The notes below the pieces were generated by a model. The model saw nothing but the letters and a program-made list of their open reading frames with translations, was not told the DNA's origin and made no database searches. A DNA stretch of 64,000 nucleotides from Silene latifolia (lineage: Eukaryota; Streptophyta; Magnoliopsida; Caryophyllales; Caryophyllaceae), in assembly GCF_048544455.1 (NCBI RefSeq), contig NC_133538.1, positions 4,680,658 to 4,744,657 of the forward strand, read 5' to 3'. A program made the position numbers and the translations under genes. Below are positions 55,290 to 64,000 of this stretch, piece after piece; the first letter of the stretch is position 1, and each line of letters opens with the position of its first letter.

Positions 55290-57885
55290 TAGTGGTTGTG
55301 TTTGAGGATTTGAATTACTAGGAGGTGAGCCTAGTGTATAATTATTTGGGAAGGAACGGGATGAGGTGAATCTTGATTTCTGGAGATGTTAAAGGAAGAT
55401 GTAATCAATTAAGGAGAAACCATTGAGTGGGTGGACCTATTGGTGGTGAATATGAGGGAGTAGCATGATGAGAGAGATTGTTGATAAGAAATGAATGAGA
55501 AGTTATTGATATAGACTAATAGAATTTGATTTTGGGAAATATTGAGAAGGTAACGGAATGATTAAAGGGCTAGGTAGTAGGAGTAATGAGTCGAGTGGAC
55601 TACGGGTGTGTCAAGTGCAATGGGACAAGAAGGATGGGAGTAAGTCGAGTGAAAGTTCGGAAAATTTATTGGGCACGAAATTAAGGAGTCATGGAGAGGT
55701 ATGATACTATCATGAGGGTGTGAGTTAAGATTTATATAGGATTTCAGGATGAGCTGTTAGTCATAAGTTTTGAGGAATTAAGGGAGTAAGAAGCTGGTAG
55801 AGTATTTGCATGGTATGAGACTTGGTGGTGAGCTAGGTGACGATACAATCAAGGACAAAATTGGAATGAATGTTGAGGTAACTTTATTGATGGATTTGAT
55901 GTTCGTTTTTTTTGGAATGGTAACTGAAGATAAGAAATGAACTGTTATATTTAGAGGTGATATGAGAGAGTAGTGATACGGAAGATGGTGGTGTCGTGGT
56001 GTTGTCCCTAGTGGTTAAGGATGATGAAGGTTAAGGATGATGTTAAAAAAAAAAAGTTAGGCATTCTAAAGAGGCCGATTTTTTGGGGGCTGTATTGGTA
56101 TGTATGGGTGTGAGGGAGTATAATATATGGATATAGGAGACGTTTGCTAGTAAATGAGTATTAATGATATAGTTACATCGGTCAGGAAGTAGTAATTATG
56201 CGGATGGGAGAAGGTGTTATGAAGGGCTTATGAGTTTAGCCTGGTGTTAGCGATATACCTTACCAAATCGTAACTTACGTGATCAGGATTGACTAGTTAG
56301 ATTTGATTATGGGTCTATGATACGTATAAGTAATTGTGTCAGGTTCTGACCTCATGAGTAGTGATATGGTACGATATTCATGAAGTTGTTATCTGGTTAT
56401 TCCGTGTAACATGTTGCGTGGTTGGGTGAGTCATGAGATGATCGTTATGTCGGGACATTGTTTATTAGTAAAGTGGTTGTTGTATTCCGGATTGCGATCT
56501 GGGAACATTACTCCGTGTTGCGATGCGAGTAATTTCGCGCTACAGTGCGGTTGTTGGTGGCGGACTTGTGGTGCCGTCATCGGTTGTGGTGGAGTAGGCG
56601 GGATACTTGTGAGACAAACTCCTGAAAGTATATGTCAGCCTAGTATGGGCATAGAGATTGTTGTTCTGCTTACTGCTGTTTCCTGTGATTTTCAGCTTGT
56701 GGGTGAGAGTAGAGTATAATATGGAAGAGAGTTGCGCTTGTGGTTGTTGTTGTCGTAGAACAATGATATTTTGTTGATGGGACATAGTTGTGGGATGTTG
56801 TGGGAATACTTTCGATCTTGTTTTAGATGAGGCATTATTGACAAAGTTGTGGCAAGTAACTGGGGGAGCATGTGTATATTGAGGTGGAAGTTGCAGGTGG
56901 TTCATAATATTTATTAGGGCAGTAAGTATGGAGTGTTGGGAAGTAGTATCATGTTAAGTTATGGACGAGTTTGGCGGCAGAAAAAGGGAAATTTTAGGAC
57001 CTAGTGAGTGTGTAATAATTTATGGACCGTGGGTGATGTTGTGGGGATAGGTGCATGAATAGGGAAGAATGTGGTTGTGCGGTAATGTGGAAGAGTTGAA
57101 GTAGTGGTCATGCTGAGGATTTTGTGGTATATTTTAGGTGGTGTGCAGAGTGATTAGAGGTATGGAACTGTTAGAGAAAGAGAGCCTTGGATATGGGAAT
57201 TGTTGTCGGTGTTGAGCCTATAGTCAGTGATCGTTGACATGAGATAGTGATAATGAGAAGAAATAGCTACGGATTTAGTACTAGTTAGGTTACGAGGACG
57301 TAACGTTTATCGTAAGAGGGGTAGGATGCGACAGAGAAAGTTTGATGGTTATGCATGTTGTAGTGTATTTGGAAGTTTTGAGTCTTGGTGTAGAATAAGG
57401 ATGAAGTTGTGGTTAATATTATTAAAGGTAAAGGTTATGCTTGTAGTAGTATGTATTTTATATGTATGGTTATGGACTAAGGTTGTAGGAAAGTTTGGTT
57501 GTGATAATGTTGACGGTTTTGGTAGGTGACGTTTATGAGTGTGAGTAAACTTCGAGGACGAAGTTCATTTTAATGGTGGTAGAATGTAACATATAGCTTG
57601 GTGGATTGTGTTGGTATTGCATCTACTAGTGAGCGGTATGGAAGTAAGATAAAGTTGGCAGCTCTGGTGTTGTTGGTGTTCGATAGTATTATGGAGTTAG
57701 GTGGGCTATTCTATGGTTGATGCTATGTTGTGAGCTATGTTGTTGAGGTAGGCGTTGTTGGGTGAGTTAGTGTCAAGGTTGGAGGATGAGAGTTGAGTGT
57801 TGCTGTTTGGTGGAGTGGTATGTGTGCATGCTATGTAGGTATGGTGTGAACTTCGGGAACGAAGTTCGTTTTAAGGAAGGAAGAC
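55290..57885 (+). other. 3' internal region of gypsy element F, decayed
   Basis: About 2.6 kb of G/T-rich DNA full of stops; I recognise no RT, integrase or chromodomain. Near 57545-57590 and 57846-57880 the same motif occurs twice: ACTTCGAGGACGAAGTTC or ACTTCGGGAACGAAGTTC, then TTTTAA and a purine run. This is the usual end of plant gypsy pol followed by the polypurine tract. The second copy, with AAGGAAGGAAGAC, directly precedes the LTR. Confidence 0.55.
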
Positions 57886-59242
57886 TGTAATACTACAGTT
57901 TTATGGTCTCAGCTTACTCGGTCGAGTAGGCCATACTCGGTCAAGTAAGTTGTCGAGATCTTTTAAACAAGCTACTGTTTTGGGTGCACTCGGCCGAGTA
58001 TTGAGGAACTCTGTCGAGTAGGTCATACTCGGCCGAGTACTTCAGGTACTCGACCGAGTACCCGGTCTGACAGGTAAGTTTTCCGCGGTTTTGATTAAAA
58101 TAATTGGAGAAGTATATAAAGTCATGCTAACAGTTTCTAATCATTTCTTAATCACTTTTCTCAAAAATAAACTACGTACACTGCCTCTCTAATCATTCTA
58201 ATCATCTCCAAGGCGAAGGTTGTTAGATCTTGAGTTTTAGCATCTTATTCCGTGTCAATCGCAGTAGTAAGTGTCTTATCCTTGTTGATTTATTGTTATT
58301 TTTATAGTTATGTAAACCCTAATTTGGGAAAATTGGGGCATTTGGTAATTGGGCATACTATATTGGTTAATTGAGGGGTAGTTAGTAATTGTATGTGATT
58401 ATTACTTGTATGTGACGGTTCCATGGAGGTTTGCTATTGCGGTTACTTGTGTGTGTGTGTGTGTGTGCTTGGATTGCGAAAAGATAGGGTTTCCCTACTC
58501 AGTTGATTGCATAATTGATTATAAGACGGTATTTGTGTTGATTGATTGGTATTATTATTGTGATTGTGGTTGATTGTGATATCTCTGGTTATTGGTTATT
58601 GTTAGTGAAGCCATTTTCGGGAGATGCACACCCAAGTTCGCCCCTTATGGCTCCCGTCACAAGGGGATGTGCACATTAATGATCTGGGTTCGCTCGTTAC
58701 GATGAACGGAGCTTAGGCGGGCAAGGCTGCGGTCCCCCACTGGCGGTGTGGGTTTCCCGTTTCGATGGGAGCCTGGTAGGGCTACATACTTTGGTGTGTA
58801 GTCGGTTACTTGTTACTATTGGAATTTGGAGGATGGTTACTACAGTATGGTTTTTATTGTGTATTGGATTGTGTATATGTGATTTCTTATTTTGGTTATG
58901 TAGTTGACTGACCCCGTTATTGTTTTCAAAACTCTAGTGATCAATTCGGGGATGGTGAGCAGTTGGTTTAGCAAGTATTGGATGTGGATGTAGCTCGCGG
59001 GATATGGACGGGGCATAGTCATCACCTTGCATTTAGCTAGCTTCCGCTGTCGCATGAACTTTAGTTTTTTTGTTGTTTTGGTTTAACTTTGGGTTGTATG
59101 TTGAGTAAACAGTTTTGATATCTTTTATTAAATGTTATTTGATGGTCTATTTGATATACTTTACCTCGGACAACCGAGATGGTAGCACCTTGATATGCTA
59201 AGGTGGTTTTGGTAAGGCACCTTGGTGTCTGGGGGTGTTACA
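57886..59242 (+). repeat. 3' LTR of F
   Basis: It starts TGTAATACTACAG and ends GGTGTTACA, 1357 bp. The U3 array is better kept than in the 5' LTR (six to seven CTCGGTCGAG-type motifs, 57915-58058), and TATATAAA lies 55 bp further at 58113-58120. A GT microsatellite at 58449-58467 is longer than in the 5' LTR. The ORF at 57326-57529 before it has no known relative. Confidence 0.92.
58449..58467. repeat. GT dinucleotide microsatellite
   Basis: A run of about nine GT units lies inside the 3' LTR of F. The 5' LTR has only about four at the matching place, so the repeat grew after insertion. Confidence 0.8.
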
Positions 59243-59841
59243 GGGTCTTATCAGCGGCCGAATAACAATGGGAATTAAACTTCAGCAGCTAAATCCACAG
59301 TATTGACGAGTACGATGCAATGAGGTTAGAAGAGCAGCGGGAAACTGTTTATGATGGATAAACAGACAGCCGAGGAGGATGCCCAGGTCGTTACTGGTAC
59401 ATTTCTGGTTAATAATAAATCAACTTTTGTTTTATTTGATTCAGGTGCTACCCATTCCTTTGTGTCTAGGAACCATGCGTTGACCTTGGGGTTGGGAGTA
59501 TTCGATTCAGTAGATGAGGTGGTAATACCGTCGGGAGAGTCTGTATCTTGTCGTAAATTGTCTAAAGGGGTGTCTATGTTTGTCAGGGAGGTAGATTTTC
59601 CGGTCAACCTGTTTTAGTTTCCATTAGGGGTTGGAGGTCATTCTGGGGATGTATTTGTTGAGTAAATACAAGGGTAGTATTGATTGCCATCAAAAGAAGG
59701 TGTCGTTGAAGGGTCCAAAGGGAGTTAGAGTGTCTTACCGAGGTTTTGGTAGTGAAGCCAAAGGTTAAGATCATTGAAGCTATGATCTTAAAATCGTGTC
59801 TAAGGAAGGGATGTCCTATGATTTTGTGTCATGTGAGGGAT
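59243..59841 (+). pseudogene. Gag end and protease of gypsy element E, continued
   Basis: After the second GGGTC the E polyprotein resumes: LFMMDKQTAEEDAQVVTGTF, the linker typical of Tekay/Del-like elements. The protease follows with VLFDSGATHSFVSRNHAL (DSGA active site). At 59617 a stop replaces a Glu codon (NLF-stop-FPLG). After a frameshift the conserved LLSKYKGSIDCHQKKVSLKG is readable. E ends at 59841, where an inverted LTR fragment begins, so RT and the rest of pol are missing. Confidence 0.88.
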
Positions 59842-60642
59842 TGTAACAACCCCCATCTACCAAAGTTCCTTACCAAGGCCTACTTTAGCAAATGGAAGCA
59901 TTAATATCTCGGTTACCCAAGGTAGTATATATAGCAAAGATATCATAATGAAACGTTTATAAAGGTAAACAAAGTTAAATCGATTACATGTTCCAAAACT
60001 CAAATGTAAATACAACTCCAACTAGATAAATGGATGTCTAAACAACATCGGAAGCTAAAATGTGACTTGTCTCGATGACGTCCCATCCAAACTCGCAAGC
60101 AAGCTCAAACATCAACGCCTGCTAGACTCACTGCTCACCATTTGTCGGAAATATCAAATGGATCACCACAGTTTTGAAAACATTTGAAAGGTCAGTACAA
60201 TTACACAATTAATCACAACAAACACAAGAATATGCAACACAATGCTACTCAAACAATACTCCACCATCTCCGAACTCCAAAATTAACAATTGGCTCTCAT
60301 CGCAACGAGTAGCCGGGTTCCCACCGCAACTAGTAACCCACCCCTGCCGATGCCAGACCGCAGCGCTGGACATCAAATCCCGCTCATCGCAACGAGCGAA
60401 CCCAAACTCATTAATGTGCACATCCCCCTTGTGACGGGAGTCACAAGGGGCGAAAAAAGAGGGTGAAACCATCTCCTGACATGGCTCACAATATCCAATC
60501 CAATACCTCCAATAAACATAATCACAAAAACACAATACTATGATCAAACAATCACAACAACACCCAGTGCGTGCAATTAACTGTATAATCATACTGTGTG
60601 GGGAAACCCAACCTTATTCGCAAAATCCGATAATAGCACAAG
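59842..60642 (-). repeat. Truncated gypsy LTR fragment, opposite orientation
   Basis: On the minus strand it ends GGGTTGTTACA and matches the last 830 bases or so of the E and F LTR family. Shared landmarks are GCTCGTTGCGATGAGCGG, the GACGGGAGTCACAAGG block and CGAATAAGGTTGGGTTTCC. U3 with the motif array is missing. It truncates element E on one side and is itself cut near 60643 by a GGGTC-rich segment. Confidence 0.8.
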
Positions 60643-61279
60643 GGTCGGGTGGGTCGAGTCCCGGGTTGAGTCATACGGGTCAGGTCATACGGGTTACGGA
60701 TCGGGTTAGGGTCAGAATACGGGTCAAAAGATATGTCAAATCGGCTGATTAACTTTGGCTTTAACGCCCTTTTTTTGTGTATTTTCTACATTTTTCAAGT
60801 ACGTTTTTTATATTTATTCGTCGTTTCTATTGATTGATACATTTCTTTTAACATTTGTATATTTTTGGTTATTTTTTTTTTTACGAATTTTTACCCGCCA
60901 TGTGAATCGACAGTATGAGAAATAAAGTTTTACCCACGTCATAAGTTCGATCGAATAAATAGCGTCGCAAACTTGCAATTGTAACTAAATATGATGTTAT
61001 ATAGTTCAATGTGTTTTGACGTTAATTTCGCAATTGAGGGGAGAATACAAGGGTTATCAAGTAACCAACCCAATACCAAGGTTGTGACAAAATGATGATG
61101 AAATCGACACAAAACCTAGCAATTGAACCACACAGAGAGTAACCCAAATCACCAAAAGAGTTCATCTGAGTACCCATTTGATGATTCAAGCTTTCACGAA
61201 CTGTACAATTTTTGTAAGTGAACCAATTTTGCATTTCATTAGCCTTGGATTTATGTATTTGTTTAATTGTATCTTGTTG

Positions 61280-61391
61280 TGAGTTTTTTTTTTCTTTTTT
61301 GTCGGCCTGTTTTTTGTTCAGACTTTCTTTGAGAATGTCTTTTGTTTTGCCCTTTGTAATCTTGATTCTTTTGGTAATTCGAAAGCCTTTC

Positions 61392-61428
<37 letters not shown>
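61280..61428 (+). mobile_element. Retroposed 3' end with 34-base poly-A
   Basis: An uninterrupted run of A from 61395 to 61428 follows a T-rich stretch ending CGAAAGCCTTTCCTT. A long pure poly-A after such a 3' sequence is typical of a LINE, SINE or processed transcript insertion on the plus strand. The left boundary is a guess, and no target duplication was identified. Confidence 0.4.
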
Positions 61429-61430
<2 letters not shown>

Positions 61431-61553
61431 GAGCGCAAAGCAACAGAAAACAAAGTTATCCAACCTGATTACTTGAATTTCCAATTGAAATGATATTCAA
61501 CTCCATCCATAACCAAGTAATTCCAACAATAAAATTAAAGAGAAAAGAACTAA

Positions 61554-61655
61554 CTAATCACGGAGGTGATTAAAAACCTTAATCCCCATGGAATTAGCAG
61601 TACCAACAATAGAGTTACAAGCGCTCTGAATGGGCAAATGAGCAAACTCATAAAC
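61554..61655 (-). pseudogene. MRPL11: Mitochondrial-type ribosomal protein L11, C-terminal fragment
   Basis: The 34-codon minus-strand frame reads VYEFAHLPIQSACNSIVG followed by TANSMGIKVFNHLRD and a TAG stop. The GTANSMGIKV block is the conserved L11 C-terminus (bacterial GTARSMG). VYE plus a proline-leading LPIQSACNSI stretch matches the preceding helix of the plant mitochondrial protein, with about 12 residues deleted after VYE. L11 is a large-subunit ribosomal protein of the GTPase-associated centre. Only this last exon or part of it is present, so it is a fragment and not a gene. Recognition is from memory of the family. Confidence 0.65.
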
Positions 61656-61739
61656 ATAAAAAAAAATGTTCATTCTGGAAAATAAAACAAAGTTATATTA
61701 GTCTTAGTGAATAGATGAGATTACAGTTATCATGAGACA

Positions 61740-62095
61740 ATGGATGCATCATAATCTAGTTCATCATTATCCTAGTCATATTCTTCATCTTCGGTGTTGA
61801 TAGTCAAATGCGACAAATCAAACTCAAAACCGTTGACACAGGCAGCGTACCACGACAAGGTTGATGAATTAGAGGCGATGGAGATCTGGTGGTATTCCTA
61901 CGACGGCGAGTACAATTCGATTGCGTTGGAGTTGGACGCATCTTAAAGGAAATGAAGGCGACAAAACAGAGAAGTAGGCTTGCGATTATAGAACGAAGAT
62001 TAACACAAAAATCTGGAAATTGATTTGAAATTAAGTTTATGTTTAATCGATTGAAGGGAGGAGGCTAGGGTTTGCATTTTCATTTTTGAGAGAGG
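61740..62095 (-). pseudogene. Gene-like leader and exon of unknown origin
   Basis: Minus strand shows a leader with CAAACCCTAGCCTCC typical of plant 5' ends. A frame follows from about 61945 to 61745 containing SIASNSSTLSWYAACVNGFE and FDLSHLTINTEDEEYD, with two in-frame stops. Its biased, protein-like composition suggests a former exon. I do not recognise the family. It lies upstream of the L11 fragment on the same strand and may or may not come from the same gene. Confidence 0.35.
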
Positions 62096-62352
62096 AGAAA
62101 GACAGGAGCGCGTGAAAATTTTGGGGAAAAATTAGAATGAAACTTTTCAATTTCAGCCTTCAAGCCTTTCAGCGCGTTAATTTTTTTTTTTTTTTTTCAA
62201 ATGCCTGACCCGACGGGCTGACCCGGACCTGACCCGGGAATTATCTGGTCATTACGGGTCGCAGGTCGAAAAAACGAGTTAGTAATCCTAAAAACGGGTC
62301 GGGCGGGTCGGGTTTTTGGGTCGGGTCGAAAATTGATAGGTCTAGTACCTAC

Positions 62353-63268
62353 TAGGGATGGCAGTGGGTCGGGGACCCGACCCAGACCCTTCGGGTCGGA
62401 CCTTAATGGATCGGGTCCGGGTCTTAATTTTTTAGAGGGTATGGATCTTAATAAAATATTTAGGGTCCGGGTCTGATTTATAGGACCCTGACCCGACCCT
62501 TAGACCCGTATAATTAAAAAAAATAAAATTAAATAAATAAATTACTTAACCCAACAAACACAGGCTACACAGCCGTTCCTTCCTTCCTTTCACAAATAAA
62601 ACCAATTCTTTCCTTCACTAATCACTCTAAAGTCTAAACCCACGTCTATCCCCAAAAACACTAAACATACGGTGGCAGCGGCAACTTCCAAGGACGACGA
62701 CCGCAAGGAGTTCGACATCTCCGGCCAAACTAACAAATCTTGAAGACTTAAACTCCTGCCAGAGCACCGATGATCGGCCAGATCTTGAACTCCGTTCCTT
62801 TCACAAGTCAACCCAATTTTTTTAGGGTTTGTTTACTATTTTCGATTAATTTCAGTCAATACTGAAATGTTTTAGGGAAATTGGGTTTGATTTGTGTATT
62901 TAACTTTAGGCTAATTATTTGCCATTTAATTAATTTTAGTCATATTGATTTGATTTTAGGGTATTTGTTATTCAATTAACACTGATTTGTATACTAATAT
63001 TGAATATAAAGATGTGTTTTGTATACTAATTTGATCAGTGAAAGTTTGAAGGGCTAAAAAAAAGCTACTCCGTACAAAAAAGCTAAAAATAGGCATCTTA
63101 TTGTCAGACCTGCGGGTAGACCCGGACCCGACCCAGACCCACATGGGTCGGGTATGGGTCCGATGATTTTAGACCCTGTAGGGTCTGGGTCGGGTAAGGG
63201 TCCAAGGTTAAGGTGACGGGTCCGGGTCTCATTGGACCCGACACATACCCGACCCGTTGCCATCCCTA
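62353..63268. mobile_element. Non-autonomous hAT transposon with 8-bp TSD
   Basis: It begins TAGGGATGGCAG and ends TGCCATCCCTA, an inverted pair. It is flanked on both sides by GTACCTAC (62345-62352 and 63269-63276). An 8-bp duplication and a TAGGG-type terminus define the hAT superfamily. Subterminal regions are full of GGGTCGGGT/ACCCGACCC on both arms. At 916 bp it has no transposase. The middle (about 62560-62830) has different, gene-like composition. Confidence 0.88.
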
Positions 63269-63276
63269 GTACCTAC

Positions 63277-64000
63277 AGAGCCCCTACTTTGACTGAGGCT
63301 TGGACAAGGCGAATGTCAAAGTATAGCCCTCAAGTCAATCAAAAATTACAACCTGAAGACTATGCCGACGCGAGGCGACTCAAGAGGTCTGAGCCAAGTA
63401 CCTGTCGTCGGGAACATTTTAGAGCATGTCGACTTCCGGGGAGGGTCGTTTTAAGTCCACTAGAAAACGTAAAGAAGCTCGCCAGCCATAAGAAGAAACC
63501 ATACCTGAGACATAGGTGAACTGGAACTTCGTGGGGAACCATATGAGGGTCAGCACGACGTTGGAAGAAACTACTGGCAGGGAATAAGGCAGGACTTACT
63601 GAGAACCGACGGGAAAAACAGGCTTGTAGGTAGCAAAACGTTGGAAGAAACTTCTGGAGAATAATAAATCTTGCAGATAGCAGTACGTTGGTAAAAACTG
63701 ATGGAGAATACGATAACTTTGTAAGTAGCAGAACGTTGGTAGAAACTGCTGGAGAATAAGCTTGGATTGGTCTCATGCGAACTTTGTTTGTCGAGAAATT
63801 CATGGGCTGTAGAGTGGCAATGAACTCTCGCTGGGAAATAAAATGTGCAATCCGCTGGGGAGAAGATAAACTTGGGCGAGAAAATACCCGTAGAAAATAT
63901 CCGGAGAAATTCCCTCCAAAATATTTATAGGAAATATCCAAAATATGGAAAATATGGGGCCCGAGCCTGCAAATAACGAACTCATAACGGCTTGAAAACG
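63277..64000. other. Unassigned DNA with a short minisatellite
   Basis: There is no convincing gene; the 193-residue minus-strand ORF at 63360-63941 owes its length to repeats and has no known motif. Part of this region (63552-63760) repeats a unit of about 34 bases. It could be untranslated sequence of another large retrotransposon that continues past the window edge, but I cannot show that. Confidence 0.35.
63552..63760 (+). repeat. Minisatellite, four copies of AGCANNACGTTGGWAGAAAC
   Basis: Copies start at about 63552, 63632, 63679 and 63727. Each continues into CTNCTGGAGAATAA, with spacings of 80, 47 and 48 bases. The first copy is the most diverged. Confidence 0.75.

Larger units (their letters stand above)
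7417..59242 (+). mobile_element. Gypsy chromovirus-like element F, expanded by nested insertions
   Basis: F is bounded by two related LTRs and by GGGTC duplications, and sits inside gag of its relative E. Its own sequence is only the 5' LTR, primer site and short leader (7417-9066), then the 3' region and 3' LTR (55290-59242). No gag or pol of F was recognised, so its coding part was lost or replaced while copia and Athila elements accumulated between. The two LTRs differ at several sites per 100 bases and by small indels, so the insertion is old. Confidence 0.85.
60643..62344. repeat. GGGTC-rich segment with captured gene fragments
   Basis: Both ends are built of GGGTCGGGT-like blocks (60643-60730 and 62205-62344), the right one ending CGAAAATTGATAGGTCTA. 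The middle (60900-62110) has a different composition and includes a ribosomal protein gene fragment, a retroposed poly-A tract and a gene-like leader. This resembles a pack-type DNA transposon, but no matching inverted ends or target duplication could be found, so the class is open. Confidence 0.4.

Noticed and set aside
55290..57540. A hidden RT, integrase or chromodomain in the 3' part of F
   Set aside because: I looked for catalytic motifs in all plus-strand frames by eye and found none; the region is stop-rich and G/T-rich.
63360..63941. 193-residue minus-strand ORF as a possible host gene
   Set aside because: Its open length follows from a minisatellite; no domain, leader or splice context was recognised.

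Overview
The window is plant nuclear intergenic DNA made almost entirely of LTR retrotransposons nested in one another. I found no intact host gene, tRNA, rRNA or CRISPR array. Copia-type tRNA-iMet primer sites (TGGTATCAGAGC), Athila-type tRNA-Asp primer sites (TGGCGCCGTTGCCGGGGA), Athila ORF1 proteins and a plant-type hAT element point to a eudicot with a large, repeat-rich genome. A Caryophyllales origin is only a weak guess.

Layout. Position 1 to 3147 is the 5' end of a copia element on the minus strand (J: gag, leader, LTR). From 4262 runs a chromovirus-like Ty3/gypsy element (E: LTR, PBS, gag). Its gag is cut at 7416 by a second copy of the same family (F, 7417-59242, TSD GGGTC). The rest of E, with its protease, resumes at 59243, about 52 kb away. 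Inside F lie two decayed copia elements (G 9067-17535; H 17536-23160 plus 35008-35250), a copia 3' fragment (I 35251-36809) and three minus-strand Athila elements. Athila A (23161-35002, TSD AGGAG) sits in the LTR of H. Athila B (36814-55289) has a truncated left LTR. Athila C (45208-54797, TSD GTAAT) sits in the other LTR of B. F resumes at 55290 and ends with its 3' LTR (57886-59242). To the right of E are an inverted LTR fragment, a GGGTC-rich segment carrying a mitochondrial ribosomal protein L11 gene fragment, a hAT element with a perfect 8-bp TSD (62353-63268), and unassigned DNA with a short minisatellite.

Gene content. The three Athila elements all keep the extra ORF1 but have lost pol to different degrees. 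A has gag, protease, and RT/RNase H/integrase with two large in-frame deletions. B has gag and protease but no RT, RNase H or integrase. C has only ORF1 and a gag-derived reading frame. Almost every ORF carries stops or frameshifts, several of which fit CGA-to-TGA decay.

Main novelty. Short CpG-containing inverted repeats (CTCG-NN-CGAG in A, B, E and F; ATCCG-NN-CGGAT in C) form arrays just upstream of the TATA-like box in the LTRs of two distinct superfamily branches. In the Athila elements the same motif is repeated in the spacer ahead of ORF1, next to another TATA-like box, and in A and B it also occurs inside gag. In A (LTR and spacer), E and F the distance from the last motif to the TATA-like box is nearly constant, about 51-57 bp. 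In A and B a plausible 5'-UTR intron then leads into ORF1. I read this as a shared promoter module that gives ORF1 its own internal promoter. The sequence pattern is observed; the function is inferred.
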